Notes: generated by a model not told the origin, from the letters alone. A stretch of DNA of 37,141 nt from Streptomyces sp. ISL-100 (GCF_018614615.1 NZ_JAGGOK010000011.1:1-37141), one strand, 5' to 3'. Shown: positions 1 to 7,560, counted from the first letter of the stretch. Program-made: numbers and translations.

Positions 1-2
1 CC

Positions 3-629
3 CCTCCCGCCCGCACCGGCCGCCCGCGGAGCGCCGAGGCCGACGCCGCGATCCTTGAGGCGACGAGAGCGGCGCTGGTGGAACTGGGCTGGTCGAAGCT
101 GACGATGGGTGATGTGGCGAGCCGGGCCGGCGTGGCGAAGACGACGCTGTACCGCCGCTGGGCGAACAAGAGCGAGCTGGTCGTCGACGCCGTGGCCGTC
201 CTCTTCGACGAACTCCAGCTCCCCGACCGGGGCAGCCTGACGGCCGACGTCGAGGGCGTGGTGCTCCAGTTCGCCGCGCTCCTCGACCGGCCCGAGGCGA
301 AGACCGCGCTGATGGCGGTGGTCGCGGAGTCGACGCGCGACGAGGCACTGCGGGTGCGCATCCGCTCGGCGATCGTCGACCGCCAGAAGCGCCTGGTGCT
401 GCTGGGCCGTGAACGCGCGCAGGCGCGCGGCGAGCTGCCGTACGAGGACGACCCCGCGCAGGCGGCCCGTAACGCGGACCTGATCTTCGACGTCATCGCC
501 GGCGCGGTCGTCCACCGGGCACTGGTGAGCGCGGAACCGGTGGACAGGGAGTGGGCGCACAATTTCTCACTGCTGCTGGTGAACGGCCTGACGACAGGCC
601 CGGCGCCGCTCAGCGCCCCTGCTCCGTAA
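3..629 (+). CDS. TetR-family transcriptional regulator (5' end outside window)
   Basis: A one-component repressor of the TetR/AcrR type; the ligand and target are not evident. The reading frame is open from base 3, and the translation upstream of the first in-window GTG (base 78) already looks like TetR sequence (…SAEADAAILEATRAALVELG), so the true start lies left of the window. The DNA-binding helix-turn-helix is clear (MGDVASRAGVAKTTLYRRW, encoded about 102-160), followed by a helical ligand-binding domain with a TetR_C-like pattern (ADLIFDVIAGAVVHRAL). The stop at 627-629 overlaps the 3' end of the convergent VOC remnant by 20 bp. The family call is secure; the regulated function is unknown. 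Confidence 0.88.
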   Translation, partial: PPARTGRPRSAEADAAILEATRAALVELGWSKLTMGDVASRAGVAKTTLYRRWANKSELVVDAVAVLFDELQLPDRGSLTADVEGVVLQFAALLDRPEAKTALMAVVAESTRDEALRVRIRSAIVDRQKRLVLLGRERAQARGELPYEDDPAQAARNADLIFDVIAGAVVHRALVSAEPVDREWAHNFSLLLVNGLTTGPAPLSAPAP

Positions 630-873
630 GGCGATGCTCGACGTACTCGACGACCGTGCCGTCGGGGTGGCGGGCGGTGAACCAGGCACCGGTAGGAACC
701 TTCTGGAGCGGATGCAGGATCTCGACACCTCCACCTCCACCTCCACGGGTGGAGCCACCCAGCCGTCGCAGATACGCCTCGGCCGAGTCGACGAGTAACG
801 TGCCATGGGTCCCCCGGAAGGGTTCCAGCGTTTCCTCCGTGCCCTCGATGAGGAGGAAGCCGCCGACCACGGC
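610..873 (-). pseudogene. VOC-family (glyoxalase-like) protein remnant, C-terminal half only
   Basis: Read from about 873 down to the stop at 610, the product resembles the second half of a small vicinal-oxygen-chelate protein: VVGGFLLIEGTEETLEPF, then TLLVDSAEAYLRRL, and the ending VPTGAWFTARHPDGTVVEY followed by EHRLTEQGR. The N-terminal beta-alpha-beta-beta-beta unit is missing; upstream of about 873 the frame turns into Arg/Ala/Pro-rich non-homologous sequence, which is the opposite strand of a regulator remnant. A run of six glycines made by a CCTCCA repeat sits in a loop. I infer that a deletion removed the 5' half and joined it to the neighbouring gene. A shortened but functional protein is possible but unlikely. 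Confidence 0.65.
728..745. repeat. (CCTCCA)x3 hexanucleotide repeat in the VOC remnant
   Basis: Three exact CCTCCA units encode a glycine run on the minus strand (GGGGGG). This is the kind of slippage product expected in a gene no longer under selection. Confidence 0.8.
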
Positions 874-1563
874 AGCTGGAGCAGGGTCGGGTCGACACCT
901 CGCGGCAGGTGCTTGACGCCGTCTCGCGCGCCCTGCGGCTGGAGCAAGCGGCACGCCGCCATGCGCTCTCGCTCGCCGGGTTCACCGGCGCAGCACCGGC
1001 GACCACCGGGGAAGCGGCGCACTCAGCGACACACGAGTCGGCGAGCACGGGCGACGCTCCTGTCGAAGACACCACTCGCGCGCTGCTGGACAGCTGGCCG
1101 GACAGCCCAGCACTGCTCCTCGACTCGGCGCTGGGCATCACCGCATGGAACGGCATACGTTGCAGTCTGGCCCGACCCGGGCGAAGTCCCGGCGGACCGG
1201 CGCAACCTGCTGCTCCTGTTGATCGGCGACGCGGTGCATCAGCGCCTGCTGCCCGGCTGGAAGCCGGTGGCAAAGGACCTGTACCGGCACTTCCGCACCC
1301 GCGCGGACCATCTGCCGCAGGCAGCCCCGATCCAGCAGCTCACGGCTCACCTGTACGCGCTGCGGCCCGACTTGACGCACTGGTGGGCCTGCCGCTCGGT
1401 CGGCGACTTCGCACCCCGCACGATCGAACTCGTACCGGACCGGAACAGCGGCCCGCCGCGCCGGTACGCGATGACACTGCTGCTCACGACGGGACCGGGG
1501 CCGCACCACAACGCAGCGATCCTGGTCCAGAGCCCCATCGCACGTGGCGCTCCCGCTCCGTGA
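873..1563 (+). pseudogene. MmyB-type XRE-family regulator remnant (5' truncated, frameshifted)
   Basis: Two reading frames together give one MmyB-like regulator. The first (about 873-1160) reads QLEQGRVDTSRQVLDAVSRA, LRLEQAARRHALSLAG and, after a linker, LLDSWPDSPALLLDSALGIT and AWNGI. That is the end of the HTH domain and the start of the ligand-binding domain in this family. The second frame (about 1160-1563) continues with PADRRNLLLLLIGDAVHQRL, LPGWKPVAKDLYRHF and LYALRPDLTHWWA to a stop at 1561-1563, matching the rest of the MmyB domain (NLLRLLF…DWE…ADLR…WW pattern). The start codon and most of the HTH are absent, and the frame changes near 1160. The 5' breakpoint coincides with that of the opposing VOC remnant. 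Confidence 0.7.
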
Positions 1564-1587
1564 GGAGAGGGCCGCCAGGGCCTGTCG

Positions 1588-2319
1588 TCAGTTTTCGAGC
1601 ACACAGAACTCATGGCCATCGGGATCGGCCATCACCACCCAACTGACCTCGCCCTGGCCTATGTCGATTCGAGTCGCCCCGAGGGAGACAAGACGGTCGA
1701 CCTCCGCTTGCTGATCACCGTGGGCAGGTGGAGCGAGGTCGAAATGCAGCCGGTTCTTCCCGGTCTTCGGCATCAGTGGCGGACCGCCCCACGTGATCTT
1801 CGGACCGCCGTGCGGCGAGCGGATCGCGGTCTCTTGGTCCTGGTCCCAGACCAACGGCCAGCCCAGCGCCTGGCTCCAGAAGTAGCCGACGTCCTGCGAA
1901 CCGTCACACGCGAGCGCTCCGATGAACCCGCAGTCAGCAAGGAAGTTGTTGCCCGGCTCGATGACGCAGAACTCATTGCCTTCGGGGTCGGCGAGCACCA
2001 CATGACCCTCCTCCGGGCGTTGACCGATGTCGATGTGCCGGGCGCCGAGTCCGAGCGACCTCGCCACAACCTGCTGCTGGTCATCGAGGGACATGCTCGT
2101 CAGATCGAAGTGCAGCTGGTTCTGGCCTGCCTTCTGCTCCTGGGTCGCAAGAAACCGGATCCGGAACCCGGTGTCGTCGCTCGGCAGGATCGCGATGCCG
2201 TCGTAGGAGTCGTCGTAGGAGTCGTCGGCCATCTGCCAGCCCAGGACGCCCGCCCAGAAGCGCGCGAGCCGGAGAGGGTCGTTCGCATCGAAGCAGAGCG
2301 CGTGGAGTCGAGAAGTCAT
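1588..2319 (-). CDS. Two-domain VOC family protein (glyoxalase/bleomycin-resistance fold)
   Basis: Predicted cytoplasmic protein of 243 residues with two tandem VOC modules. Module 1 begins MTSRLHALCFDANDPLRLAR and ends VVLADPEGNEFCVIEPG; module 2 begins near FIGALACDGSQDVGYFWSQA and ends WVVMADPDGHEFCVLEN. The duplicated (A/M)ADP(E/D)G(N/H)EFCV(I/L)E motif carries the C-terminal metal-ligand glutamate position of the fold, and FWAGVLGW/FWSQALGW mark each domain start. This form is common in actinobacteria, often annotated as a glyoxalase-like or antibiotic-binding protein, but the substrate cannot be read from sequence. The ATG at 2317-2319 is chosen because MTSRLHALCFDA matches the domain start; upstream in-frame sequence looks unrelated. 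A 12-bp tandem repeat in module 1 duplicates residues DSYD. Confidence 0.85.
   Translation of the reverse strand: MTSRLHALCFDANDPLRLARFWAGVLGWQMADDSYDDSYDGIAILPSDDTGFRIRFLATQEQKAGQNQLHFDLTSMSLDDQQQVVARSLGLGARHIDIGQRPEEGHVVLADPEGNEFCVIEPGNNFLADCGFIGALACDGSQDVGYFWSQALGWPLVWDQDQETAIRSPHGGPKITWGGPPLMPKTGKNRLHFDLAPPAHGDQQAEVDRLVSLGATRIDIGQGEVSWVVMADPDGHEFCVLEN
2200..2223. repeat. 12-bp tandem repeat inside the VOC gene
   Basis: GTCGTAGGAGTC occurs twice in direct succession, giving DDSYDDSYD on the minus strand. It is in frame and lies in a predicted surface loop of the first VOC module. Confidence 0.8.
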
Positions 2320-2423
2320 TTTTCGGCATCTCCGATCTGCTGACTCGCTGCCCACCGCCGATCGGGCAGGGCAGTCCACCAGCGAGAAGGCGTTCGTTCA
2401 TTCAGGTCGGGGCAGCGACCAAG

Positions 2424-3041
2424 TCACAGGCTCGTGAGGAGGTCGTCGAGCGGGGTCGGTGCCTGTTCGGGTTCGAGGGCCTCGACGAGGAGGCGGCCGT
2501 AGCGGATCTTGCGGCCTTTCTTCGTACCGAGGAAGCGCCGCAACTGCTGCCGGCGGGGCCGACCGTGGTGTGCGGGCTGGTGGAGAAAGGTCTGCCAGGC
2601 ACGCAAGTCGCCCTCGGCCCGGACGATCTCCTCGACCCTTGCCGTGCCCAGCGCACGGATGAGCTCGTCCTCCAGGTCCGTCATACACACGAAGAAGTCC
2701 CGGCGCGGCACCCCTGCCCGCTTCAGACCACGGTCGTAGAAGCGCTGCTCGCCCTCGTCGCACAGTCCTGCCAAGCGCAGGCCAAGGCCGGGCGGCCCGA
2801 GGAGGCCGGCGTAGCGGCCGACGCTCATCGCCCCGCCCATCGACACGACGCACACCCCCTCGGCGGCCAGGTCCCGGCCACGCCGTGCGGCCAGCGCCTC
2901 GACGGCAGCGAGGTCGCTCGGCCCTTCCAGCAGCACCGCTGTCCGCACCCCCAGTCGCACAGCCAGATCACTCGCCGGCCCACCGGGACCGCCGGCCGCC
3001 CAGCCACTCAACTCGTCCCGGAACGCCCGCATGTCCGCCAT
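2424..3041 (-). CDS. TOPRIM-domain protein (OLD-like nucleotidyl transferase/hydrolase domain), stand-alone
   Basis: About 205 residues. The core looks like an OLD-type TOPRIM domain: VRTAVLLEGPSDLAAVEALA carries the invariant Glu (LLEG) of the first TOPRIM motif, followed by VCVVSMGGAMSVGRYAGLLG and the acidic second motif LAGLCDEGE. The C-terminal part (FFVCMTDLEDELIRALG … LRRFLGTKKGRKIRYGRLLV) resembles the extension found after TOPRIM in Streptomyces proteins annotated as ATP-dependent endonucleases. No ABC ATPase domain is present in the frame, unlike full OLD nucleases, so this is a short single-domain relative. ATG at 3041 (MADMRAFRDEL) is preferred; an in-frame GTG at 3062 is also possible. 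It is divergent from the acetyltransferase remnant. Confidence 0.7.
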   Translation of the reverse strand: MADMRAFRDELSGWAAGGPGGPASDLAVRLGVRTAVLLEGPSDLAAVEALAARRGRDLAAEGVCVVSMGGAMSVGRYAGLLGPPGLGLRLAGLCDEGEQRFYDRGLKRAGVPRRDFFVCMTDLEDELIRALGTARVEEIVRAEGDLRAWQTFLHQPAHHGRPRRQQLRRFLGTKKGRKIRYGRLLVEALEPEQAPTPLDDLLTSL

Positions 3042-3062
3042 GGAGCGAGTCTGCACCTCCAC

Positions 3063-3300
3063 CGACAGCGCGGCACGGGATTATTCGACGCCCCCGCTCG
3101 ACATGCCCCCCGACGCCGCGCCGAACTCTGCGCGGCATACAACGCGGCCGACGTCGGGACATCCGCCGAACGCAGCGCGTTATTCGGCCAGTTGCTCGGC
3201 AGGGTCGATGACCGCTCAACATCCGCGCCCTGTTCTACTGCGACTACGGCCACCACATCGCCATCGGCGCAGGTACGTTCATCAACGGTGCGGCTAACGC
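3063..3300 (+). pseudogene. Maltose/galactoside O-acetyltransferase remnant (frameshifted, truncated both ends)
   Basis: Two frames combine into the N-terminal third of a Maa/LacA-type left-handed beta-helix acetyltransferase. Frame 3 (3063 to about 3213) reads TGLFDAPARHAPRRRAELCA then AYNAADVGTSAERSALFGQL and LGRVDD, matching the maltose-acetyltransferase helical cap. Frame 2 (from about 3215) continues NIRALFYCDYGHHIAIGAGT then FING, the first hexapeptide-repeat coil and substrate region. No start codon is visible, and the homology stops at about 3297 where the neighbouring hydrolase gene ends. The rest of the beta-helix is missing, so this cannot be functional. Confidence 0.7.
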
Positions 3301-3894
3301 TCATCTCAAAGACGAGCCGGACGCGACGACGATTCCGTAAAGGTCAGCGATCGTTGCGAGCGCGCTGTGGTGGATCTGTTCCGCAGACACGTCGGCAACC
3401 ACCGTCTGCAGAGGCCGCGTCGCGCAGGCGTCGGCGACTACCGTCGGCTGGTTGCCGCGCAGGAACGCGCCTTCCGCGGTGAAGGTCACGCACATGTTGG
3501 TCATGAACCCGGCGATGATGACGTTCTTGTTGCCGGCCGCGTCAATGTGTTCGCCCAGGTCCGTGCCGACGAACGCGTTGGGAGCGGCCGTCTTGACAAC
3601 GACAGGTTCACCCTCGATGGGAGCCACACGGGGATGGATTTCGCCGATTTCGGTTCGGATGTCGTACGGGCTTCCTTCGCCACCGTCGTTCACGACGTGG
3701 ATGACCTTCGTTCCGGCGTTCCGGGCCCTGGCCAGCAATGCGGCGGCAGAGTCGAGGGCGGGATCCCATCCCGTCAGCTCCATCACTCCAGTGGTGTAGG
3801 TGTTCTGGTAGTCGACCAGGATCAGCGTCGCATCGGCCAGCGATGCAGGGGTCTGGTCGAAGCCGTTGAGCTCACGCAGGGTTGTCGTAGCCAT
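3301..3894 (-). CDS. Isochorismatase-like cysteine hydrolase
   Basis: Cytosolic hydrolase of 197 residues in the isochorismatase/nicotinamidase superfamily. The catalytic triad is visible: Asp28 in LILVDYQN, Lys101 in VVVKTAAPNAF and Cys135 in MTNMCVTFTA, with the cis-peptide motif (GFMTNMCV) just before the cysteine. The spacing and length are typical. The substrate is not known; with a divergent GlxA-family regulator beside it, an amidase or isonitrile-hydratase-type activity is a reasonable guess. The 169-bp gap to the regulator at 4064 must hold both promoters. The ATG at 3892-3894 is the only good start before the domain. Confidence 0.88.
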   Translation of the reverse strand: MATTTLRELNGFDQTPASLADATLILVDYQNTYTTGVMELTGWDPALDSAAALLARARNAGTKVIHVVNDGGEGSPYDIRTEIGEIHPRVAPIEGEPVVVKTAAPNAFVGTDLGEHIDAAGNKNVIIAGFMTNMCVTFTAEGAFLRGNQPTVVADACATRPLQTVVADVSAEQIHHSALATIADLYGIVVASGSSLR

Positions 3895-4063
3895 TGAAGT
3901 GCCCTCCTCGGGCGTCGTGTTGAAAGGTTCGCGTCACAGCACGGGGTGGCTGTGCGTTGAACGCTACGAGCCACCCAGACGTGTCGGCAATGTCGCCTAA
4001 CATGCAGATACAGACATCGCGTGCAGTGGTTAACCCGCCGGTGCCGACACGAACGGAGACCAA
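3895..4063. promoter_or_regulatory. Divergent promoter region between hydrolase and GlxA-family regulator
   Basis: This 169-bp gap separates two divergent genes and must contain both promoters. Direct repeats TGTCGGC (3982-3988) and TGTCGCC (3991-3997), 9 bp apart, are candidate half-sites for the AraC-type regulator encoded at 4064. The assignment is inferred from layout only. Confidence 0.4.
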
Positions 4064-5065
4064 GTGAGTACCGTCAAGCGACTCGTTGTCGTCGTCCTCT
4101 TCGACGGCGTCGACCTGCTGGACATCACCGGCCCCCCGGAAGTGTTCTCCCTGCTGCAGCGCGAGGTGGACGACGCGACGGGCTACCACGTCGTACTGGC
4201 AGCCGAAACCATGAACCCCGTGACCACCTCCGCAGGGGTTCGTGTCCTGCCCGACACCACTTTCCAGGAGGTGTCGGGCAGGCGTATCGACACCCTGCTG
4301 GTGCCCGGCGCGGTCGAAGCCGACAGCCAACGCCGTGTTCGGGCCATCACCGACCCCACAGTGGTCGCCTGGGTGAAGACACTCGCAGGCCAGACACGGC
4401 GCGTCGCGTCCGTCTGTGTGGGAGCACATATCCTCGCGGCCGCCGGGCTGCTGGAAGGCAAGCGCGCCACAACCCACTGGTCGACCGCGCAACAACTGGC
4501 CGCCGATTACCCCTCGATCGAGGTCGACGCCGATCCGATCTTCATTCGCGATCACGATGTGTGGACCGGCGCGGGAATCAGCGCCTGCCTTGACCTGTCG
4601 CTTGCCCTCGTTGCCGACGACTTCGGCGAAGCCACCGCGCTTCGCGTCGCTCGGCAGCTCGTGATGTATCTGAAACGGCCAAGCGGCCAAAGCCAATTCA
4701 GCGTCCCGCTCGAACCCGTCTCGACAACGCGACGCACAGAGGATCTCCGTCACTACATCACGCGGAACCTCACCGAGCAGCTCACTGTCGCCGACCTCGC
4801 CGGTCAGGCCCACGTGAGCGAACGGCAGCTCACCCGAATCTTCAAGACTGAACTCGGAGTGACCCCGGCCGCTTACATCGAATCAGCCCGCGTCGAAGTG
4901 GCGCGCAATCAACTTGAATCCACGGACGCGACCCTCGAACGCATCGCATCCACCTGCGGCTTCAACACGACGGACACCCTCATCCGCGCGTTCCGCCGGA
5001 AACTCAACACGACACCGACGGAGTACCGAAACCGATTCCGGCACTCCGTTTGTGACCCAACCTGA
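4064..5065 (+). CDS. GlxA-family transcriptional regulator (DJ-1/PfpI + AraC HTH)
   Basis: Regulator of 333 residues. Residues about 6-175 form a DJ-1/PfpI class I glutamine-amidotransferase-like sensor domain (RLVVVVLFDGVDLLDITGPP, PEVFSLLQ, and VASVCVGAHILAAAGLL with the elbow cysteine). Residues about 220-325 form an AraC/XylS double helix-turn-helix (LTVADLAGQAHVSERQLTRI and IASTCGFNTTDTLIRAFRRK, ending TPTEYRNRF). It starts with GTG at 4064. It is divergent from the isochorismatase-like hydrolase, and this pairing is common in Streptomyces, so it probably controls that gene. Note that this family name is unrelated to the copper oxidase glxA at 9747. The effector is unknown. Confidence 0.9.
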   Translation: MSTVKRLVVVVLFDGVDLLDITGPPEVFSLLQREVDDATGYHVVLAAETMNPVTTSAGVRVLPDTTFQEVSGRRIDTLLVPGAVEADSQRRVRAITDPTVVAWVKTLAGQTRRVASVCVGAHILAAAGLLEGKRATTHWSTAQQLAADYPSIEVDADPIFIRDHDVWTGAGISACLDLSLALVADDFGEATALRVARQLVMYLKRPSGQSQFSVPLEPVSTTRRTEDLRHYITRNLTEQLTVADLAGQAHVSERQLTRIFKTELGVTPAAYIESARVEVARNQLESTDATLERIASTCGFNTTDTLIRAFRRKLNTTPTEYRNRFRHSVCDPT

Positions 5066-5270
5066 GGCCGCCCCGGCGATGGTGGGGAGCCGCCCCCAGA
5101 AGCATTGCGGCGGAGGGTCGGCGGTCCGGTCAAGGGTTAAGCGGAGCGCAATCTCCGTAGGCGACGCGACGTAGGAGCGCCCTTGAGGGGCGGGCCTCCG
5201 GCGCCACCCTCCGAAAAGGGCGGCCCCCACACCAGACGCAATCACCGCGCCGGCCCGGCCGAAGCCCCCC

Positions 5271-6971
5271 TCAGAACCCCGGCGGCTCCGTGTAGACGCC
5301 CCACTCGTCCCGCAGTACGCCGCAGATCTCGCCCAGGGTCGCTTCCGCCCGTACCGCCGTCAGCATCGGCTCTATCATGTTCGAGCCGTCGCGCGCCGCC
5401 GCCAGCATCGCGTCCAGCGATGCCGTCACCTTCGCGTCGTCCCGCGCCGCCTTGCGCTCCACCAGCGTGCTCACCTGCACGCGCTCCACCTCGTGGCTCA
5501 CCCGCAGAATCTCCAGGTCACCCGTCACCGACCCGTGGTGGCAGTTCACGCCCACCACCCGCTTGTCGCCCTTCTCCACCGACCGCTGGTACTGGAACGC
5601 CGACTCGGCGATCTCGCCCGTGAACCAACCGTCCTCGATCCCGCGCAGGATGCCCGACGTCATCGGACCGATGGGATGGCGGCCATCCGCATGCGCCCGC
5701 ATCCCCCGCTCCTTGATCTGGTCGAAGATCTTCTCGGCGTCCGCCTCAATGCGATCCGTCAGCTGCTCGATGTACCAGGAACCGCCCAGCGGGTCCGCCA
5801 CATTCGCGACGCCCGTCTCCTCCATCAGCACCTGCTGCGTCCGCAGCGCGATCTCCGCCGCCTGCTCACTCGGCAGCGCCAGCGTCTCGTCCAGCGCGTT
5901 CGTGTGCAGCGAGTTCGTGCCGCCCAGCACCGCCGCCAACGCCTCGACCGCCGTACGCACCACGTTGTTGTACGGCTGCTGCGCGGTCAGCGAGACGCCC
6001 GCCGTCTGCGTGTGGAACCGCAGCCACTGCGCCTTGTCCGTCTGCGCGCCGTACACATCCCGCATCCACCGCGCCCAGATCCTCCTCGCCGCGCGGAACT
6101 TCGCGATCTCCTCGAAGAAGTCCACGTGCGCGTCGAAGAAGAACGACAGGCCAGGGGCGAAGTGGTCCACGTCCATGCCCCGCGACAGGCCCAGCTCGAC
6201 GTAACCGAAACCGTCCGCCAGCGTGTACGCCAGCTCCTGCGCGGCCGTCGCTCCCGCCTCGCGGATGTGGTAGCCGGAGACCGACAGCGGCTTGTACGCG
6301 GGGATCGAGCGCGCGCAGTGCTCCATCAGGTCGCCGATCAGGCGCAGATGCGGCTCCGGCTGGAAGAGCCACTCCTTCTGCGCGATGTACTCCTTGAAGA
6401 TGTCCGTCTGGAGCGTGCCGTTCAGCAAGCCGGGGTCCACGCCCTGACGCTCCGCCGCCACGATGTACATGCAGAAGACGGGGACGGCCGGGCCGCTGAT
6501 CGTCATCGACGTCGTAACGTCGCCCAGCGGGATGCCCTTGAACAGGACCTCCATGTCGGCGGCGGAGTCGATCGCGACACCGCAGTGCCCGACCTCGCCG
6601 AGCGACTTCGGCTCATCGGAGTCCCGGCCCATCAGCGTCGGCATGTCGAAGGCGACCGACAGCCCGCCGCCGCCGTTCGCCAGGATCATCTTGTAGCGCT
6701 CGTTCGTCTGCTCGGCGTTGCCGAAGCCGGCGAACTGGCGGATGGTCCAGGTCCGGCCGCGGTAGCCGGTCGGGTGCAGGCCGCGGGTGAAGGGGTACTC
6801 CCCGGGCCAGCCGATCCGCTCGAAGCCCTCGTACGTGTCGCCGGGTCGCGGGCCGTACACGGGGTCGACCGGGTCTCCGGAGAGCGTGGTGAAGTCCGCG
6901 TCGCGCTTGCGGGCCTTGTCGTAACGGGCCTGCCAGCGGCGGCGGCCTTCCTCAATCGCTTCAGCGTCCAT
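5271..6971 (-). CDS. icmA: Isobutyryl-CoA mutase large subunit
   Basis: Coenzyme B12-dependent mutase subunit interconverting isobutyryl-CoA and n-butyryl-CoA, linking valine catabolism to butyryl-CoA and polyketide extender supply. The 566 residues match the usual IcmA length. Two residues discriminate ICM from methylmalonyl-CoA mutase: Phe80 (in TIRQFAGFG, Tyr in MCM) and Gln198 (in FKEYIAQKEW, Arg in MCM); both are the ICM forms here. The TIM-barrel substrate domain is complete, and the B12-binding domain is absent, as expected because the small subunit IcmB is separate and not in this window. The start at 6969-6971 (MDAEAIEEGRRRW) gives the standard N-terminus. The MeaB GTPase at 19867 is its likely type of partner. 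A perfect palindrome lies 10-31 bases upstream of the start. Confidence 0.93.
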   Translation of the reverse strand: MDAEAIEEGRRRWQARYDKARKRDADFTTLSGDPVDPVYGPRPGDTYEGFERIGWPGEYPFTRGLHPTGYRGRTWTIRQFAGFGNAEQTNERYKMILANGGGGLSVAFDMPTLMGRDSDEPKSLGEVGHCGVAIDSAADMEVLFKGIPLGDVTTSMTISGPAVPVFCMYIVAAERQGVDPGLLNGTLQTDIFKEYIAQKEWLFQPEPHLRLIGDLMEHCARSIPAYKPLSVSGYHIREAGATAAQELAYTLADGFGYVELGLSRGMDVDHFAPGLSFFFDAHVDFFEEIAKFRAARRIWARWMRDVYGAQTDKAQWLRFHTQTAGVSLTAQQPYNNVVRTAVEALAAVLGGTNSLHTNALDETLALPSEQAAEIALRTQQVLMEETGVANVADPLGGSWYIEQLTDRIEADAEKIFDQIKERGMRAHADGRHPIGPMTSGILRGIEDGWFTGEIAESAFQYQRSVEKGDKRVVGVNCHHGSVTGDLEILRVSHEVERVQVSTLVERKAARDDAKVTASLDAMLAAARDGSNMIEPMLTAVRAEATLGEICGVLRDEWGVYTEPPGF

Positions 6972-6980
6972 ACCTTCGAA

Positions 6981-7002
6981 TTTACTAGGACGTCCTAGTA
7001 AA
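6981..7002. promoter_or_regulatory. Perfect 22-bp palindrome upstream of icmA (candidate operator)
   Basis: TTTACTAGGAC followed by its exact reverse complement, centred on ACGT, ends 10 bp before the icmA start codon. It is AT-richer than its surroundings and has no loop, so it looks like a dimeric-repressor operator rather than a terminator. It could overlap the promoter or the 5' leader. The cognate regulator is unknown. Confidence 0.6.
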
Positions 7003-7013
7003 TGTCGATGGCT

Positions 7014-7042
7014 GACCGCCACAAGCCACGCTTGTGGCGGTC
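7014..7042 (-). terminator. Rho-independent-like hairpin after the DUF3817 gene
   Basis: GACCGCCACAAG (7014-7025), loop CCACG, and exact complement CTTGTGGCGGTC (7031-7042) form a perfect 12-bp stem. It lies 27 bp after the stop of the minus-strand DUF3817 gene and before the icmA palindrome. There is no strong U tract, as is common for Streptomyces terminators. Confidence 0.65.
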
Positions 7043-7068
7043 GGAATCCGGTCAGAACCGGTGAAAGA

Positions 7069-7395
7069 TCAGGCCTTCGCCGTCGCCGGGCGCGCGTCCG
7101 TGATCAGCAGACGGGCCTCGCGGGTGATCTTCGGCTCGACAAAGAACGAGGCCAGAGGGATGCAGCCGGCCGCCAGCACCCACAGCAGCTTGCCGAACGG
7201 CCACTTCGCCTTGGTGCCGAGATCGAAGGCGAAGACGACGTAGATGATGAACAGCACACCGTGGATCTGCGAGATCAGCATGGTGTCGCCGGCCTGGAAT
7301 CCGTACTTCGCGACGATCGCCACGGTGAACACCAGCAGCCACACGGCGGTGATGTACGCCATCACCCGGTATCGGGACAGCACATTCGACTTCAT
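7069..7395 (-). CDS. DUF3817 membrane protein
   Basis: Small integral membrane protein of 108 residues with about three hydrophobic segments: residues about 12-30 (MAYITAVWLLVFTVAIVA), 43-60 (IHGVLFIIYVVFAFDLG) and 68-86 (FGKLLWVLAAGCIPLASFF). The pattern RYRVMAYITAVWLL…HG.LF..Y..FAFDLG…FVEPK matches the DUF3817 family, which has no known function. A paralogue lies at 13935-14282. It lies downstream of the MarR gene on the same strand, with a gap of about 140 bp carrying tandem repeats. A hairpin follows its stop. Confidence 0.85.
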   Translation of the reverse strand: MKSNVLSRYRVMAYITAVWLLVFTVAIVAKYGFQAGDTMLISQIHGVLFIIYVVFAFDLGTKAKWPFGKLLWVLAAGCIPLASFFVEPKITREARLLITDARPATAKA

Positions 7396-7464
7396 GGCGT
7401 CGAGCGTATCGGGGCCGGACGGGCGATCTTCGCGCGGGTTGCCGCTTCTCGCCCGTTTCGTCGC

Positions 7465-7560
7465 CTGCTTCGCCCCGAAGCCGCGCGCCCACTTCTCCTC
7501 GAAGCCGCGCGCCTACTTCTCCTCGAAGTCGTGCGCCTACTTCTCCTCGAAGTCGTGCGC
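7465..7560. repeat. Four 24-bp tandem repeats at the MarR 3' end
   Basis: Units at 7465-7488, 7489-7512, 7513-7536 and 7537-7560. The last two are identical (CTACTTCTCCTCGAAGTCGT then GCGC); the others diverge progressively. On the minus strand each unit encodes a version of (A)HDFEEK plus stop: the unit at 7537-7560 is the true end of the MarR gene and the rest is downstream copies. It looks like stepwise slippage or duplication of the gene end. Confidence 0.85.

Noticed and set aside
5066..5270. Possible small gene between the regulator and icmA
   Set aside because: Only short shadow frames; apart from a weak hairpin near 5176-5191, nothing coding is supported.
5493..6998. Plus-strand frame of about 500 codons opposite icmA
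   Set aside because: A shadow of a clearly functional gene; composition is Arg/His/Val repeats.
6972..7068. Cobalamin riboswitch before icmA
   Set aside because: The gap to the next gene is under 100 bp and holds a palindrome and a terminator; no B12-box-like sequence or room for a riboswitch.
7465..7560. Possible CRISPR array
   Set aside because: The 24-bp units are contiguous with no spacers and decay progressively; they are tandem copies of a gene end.
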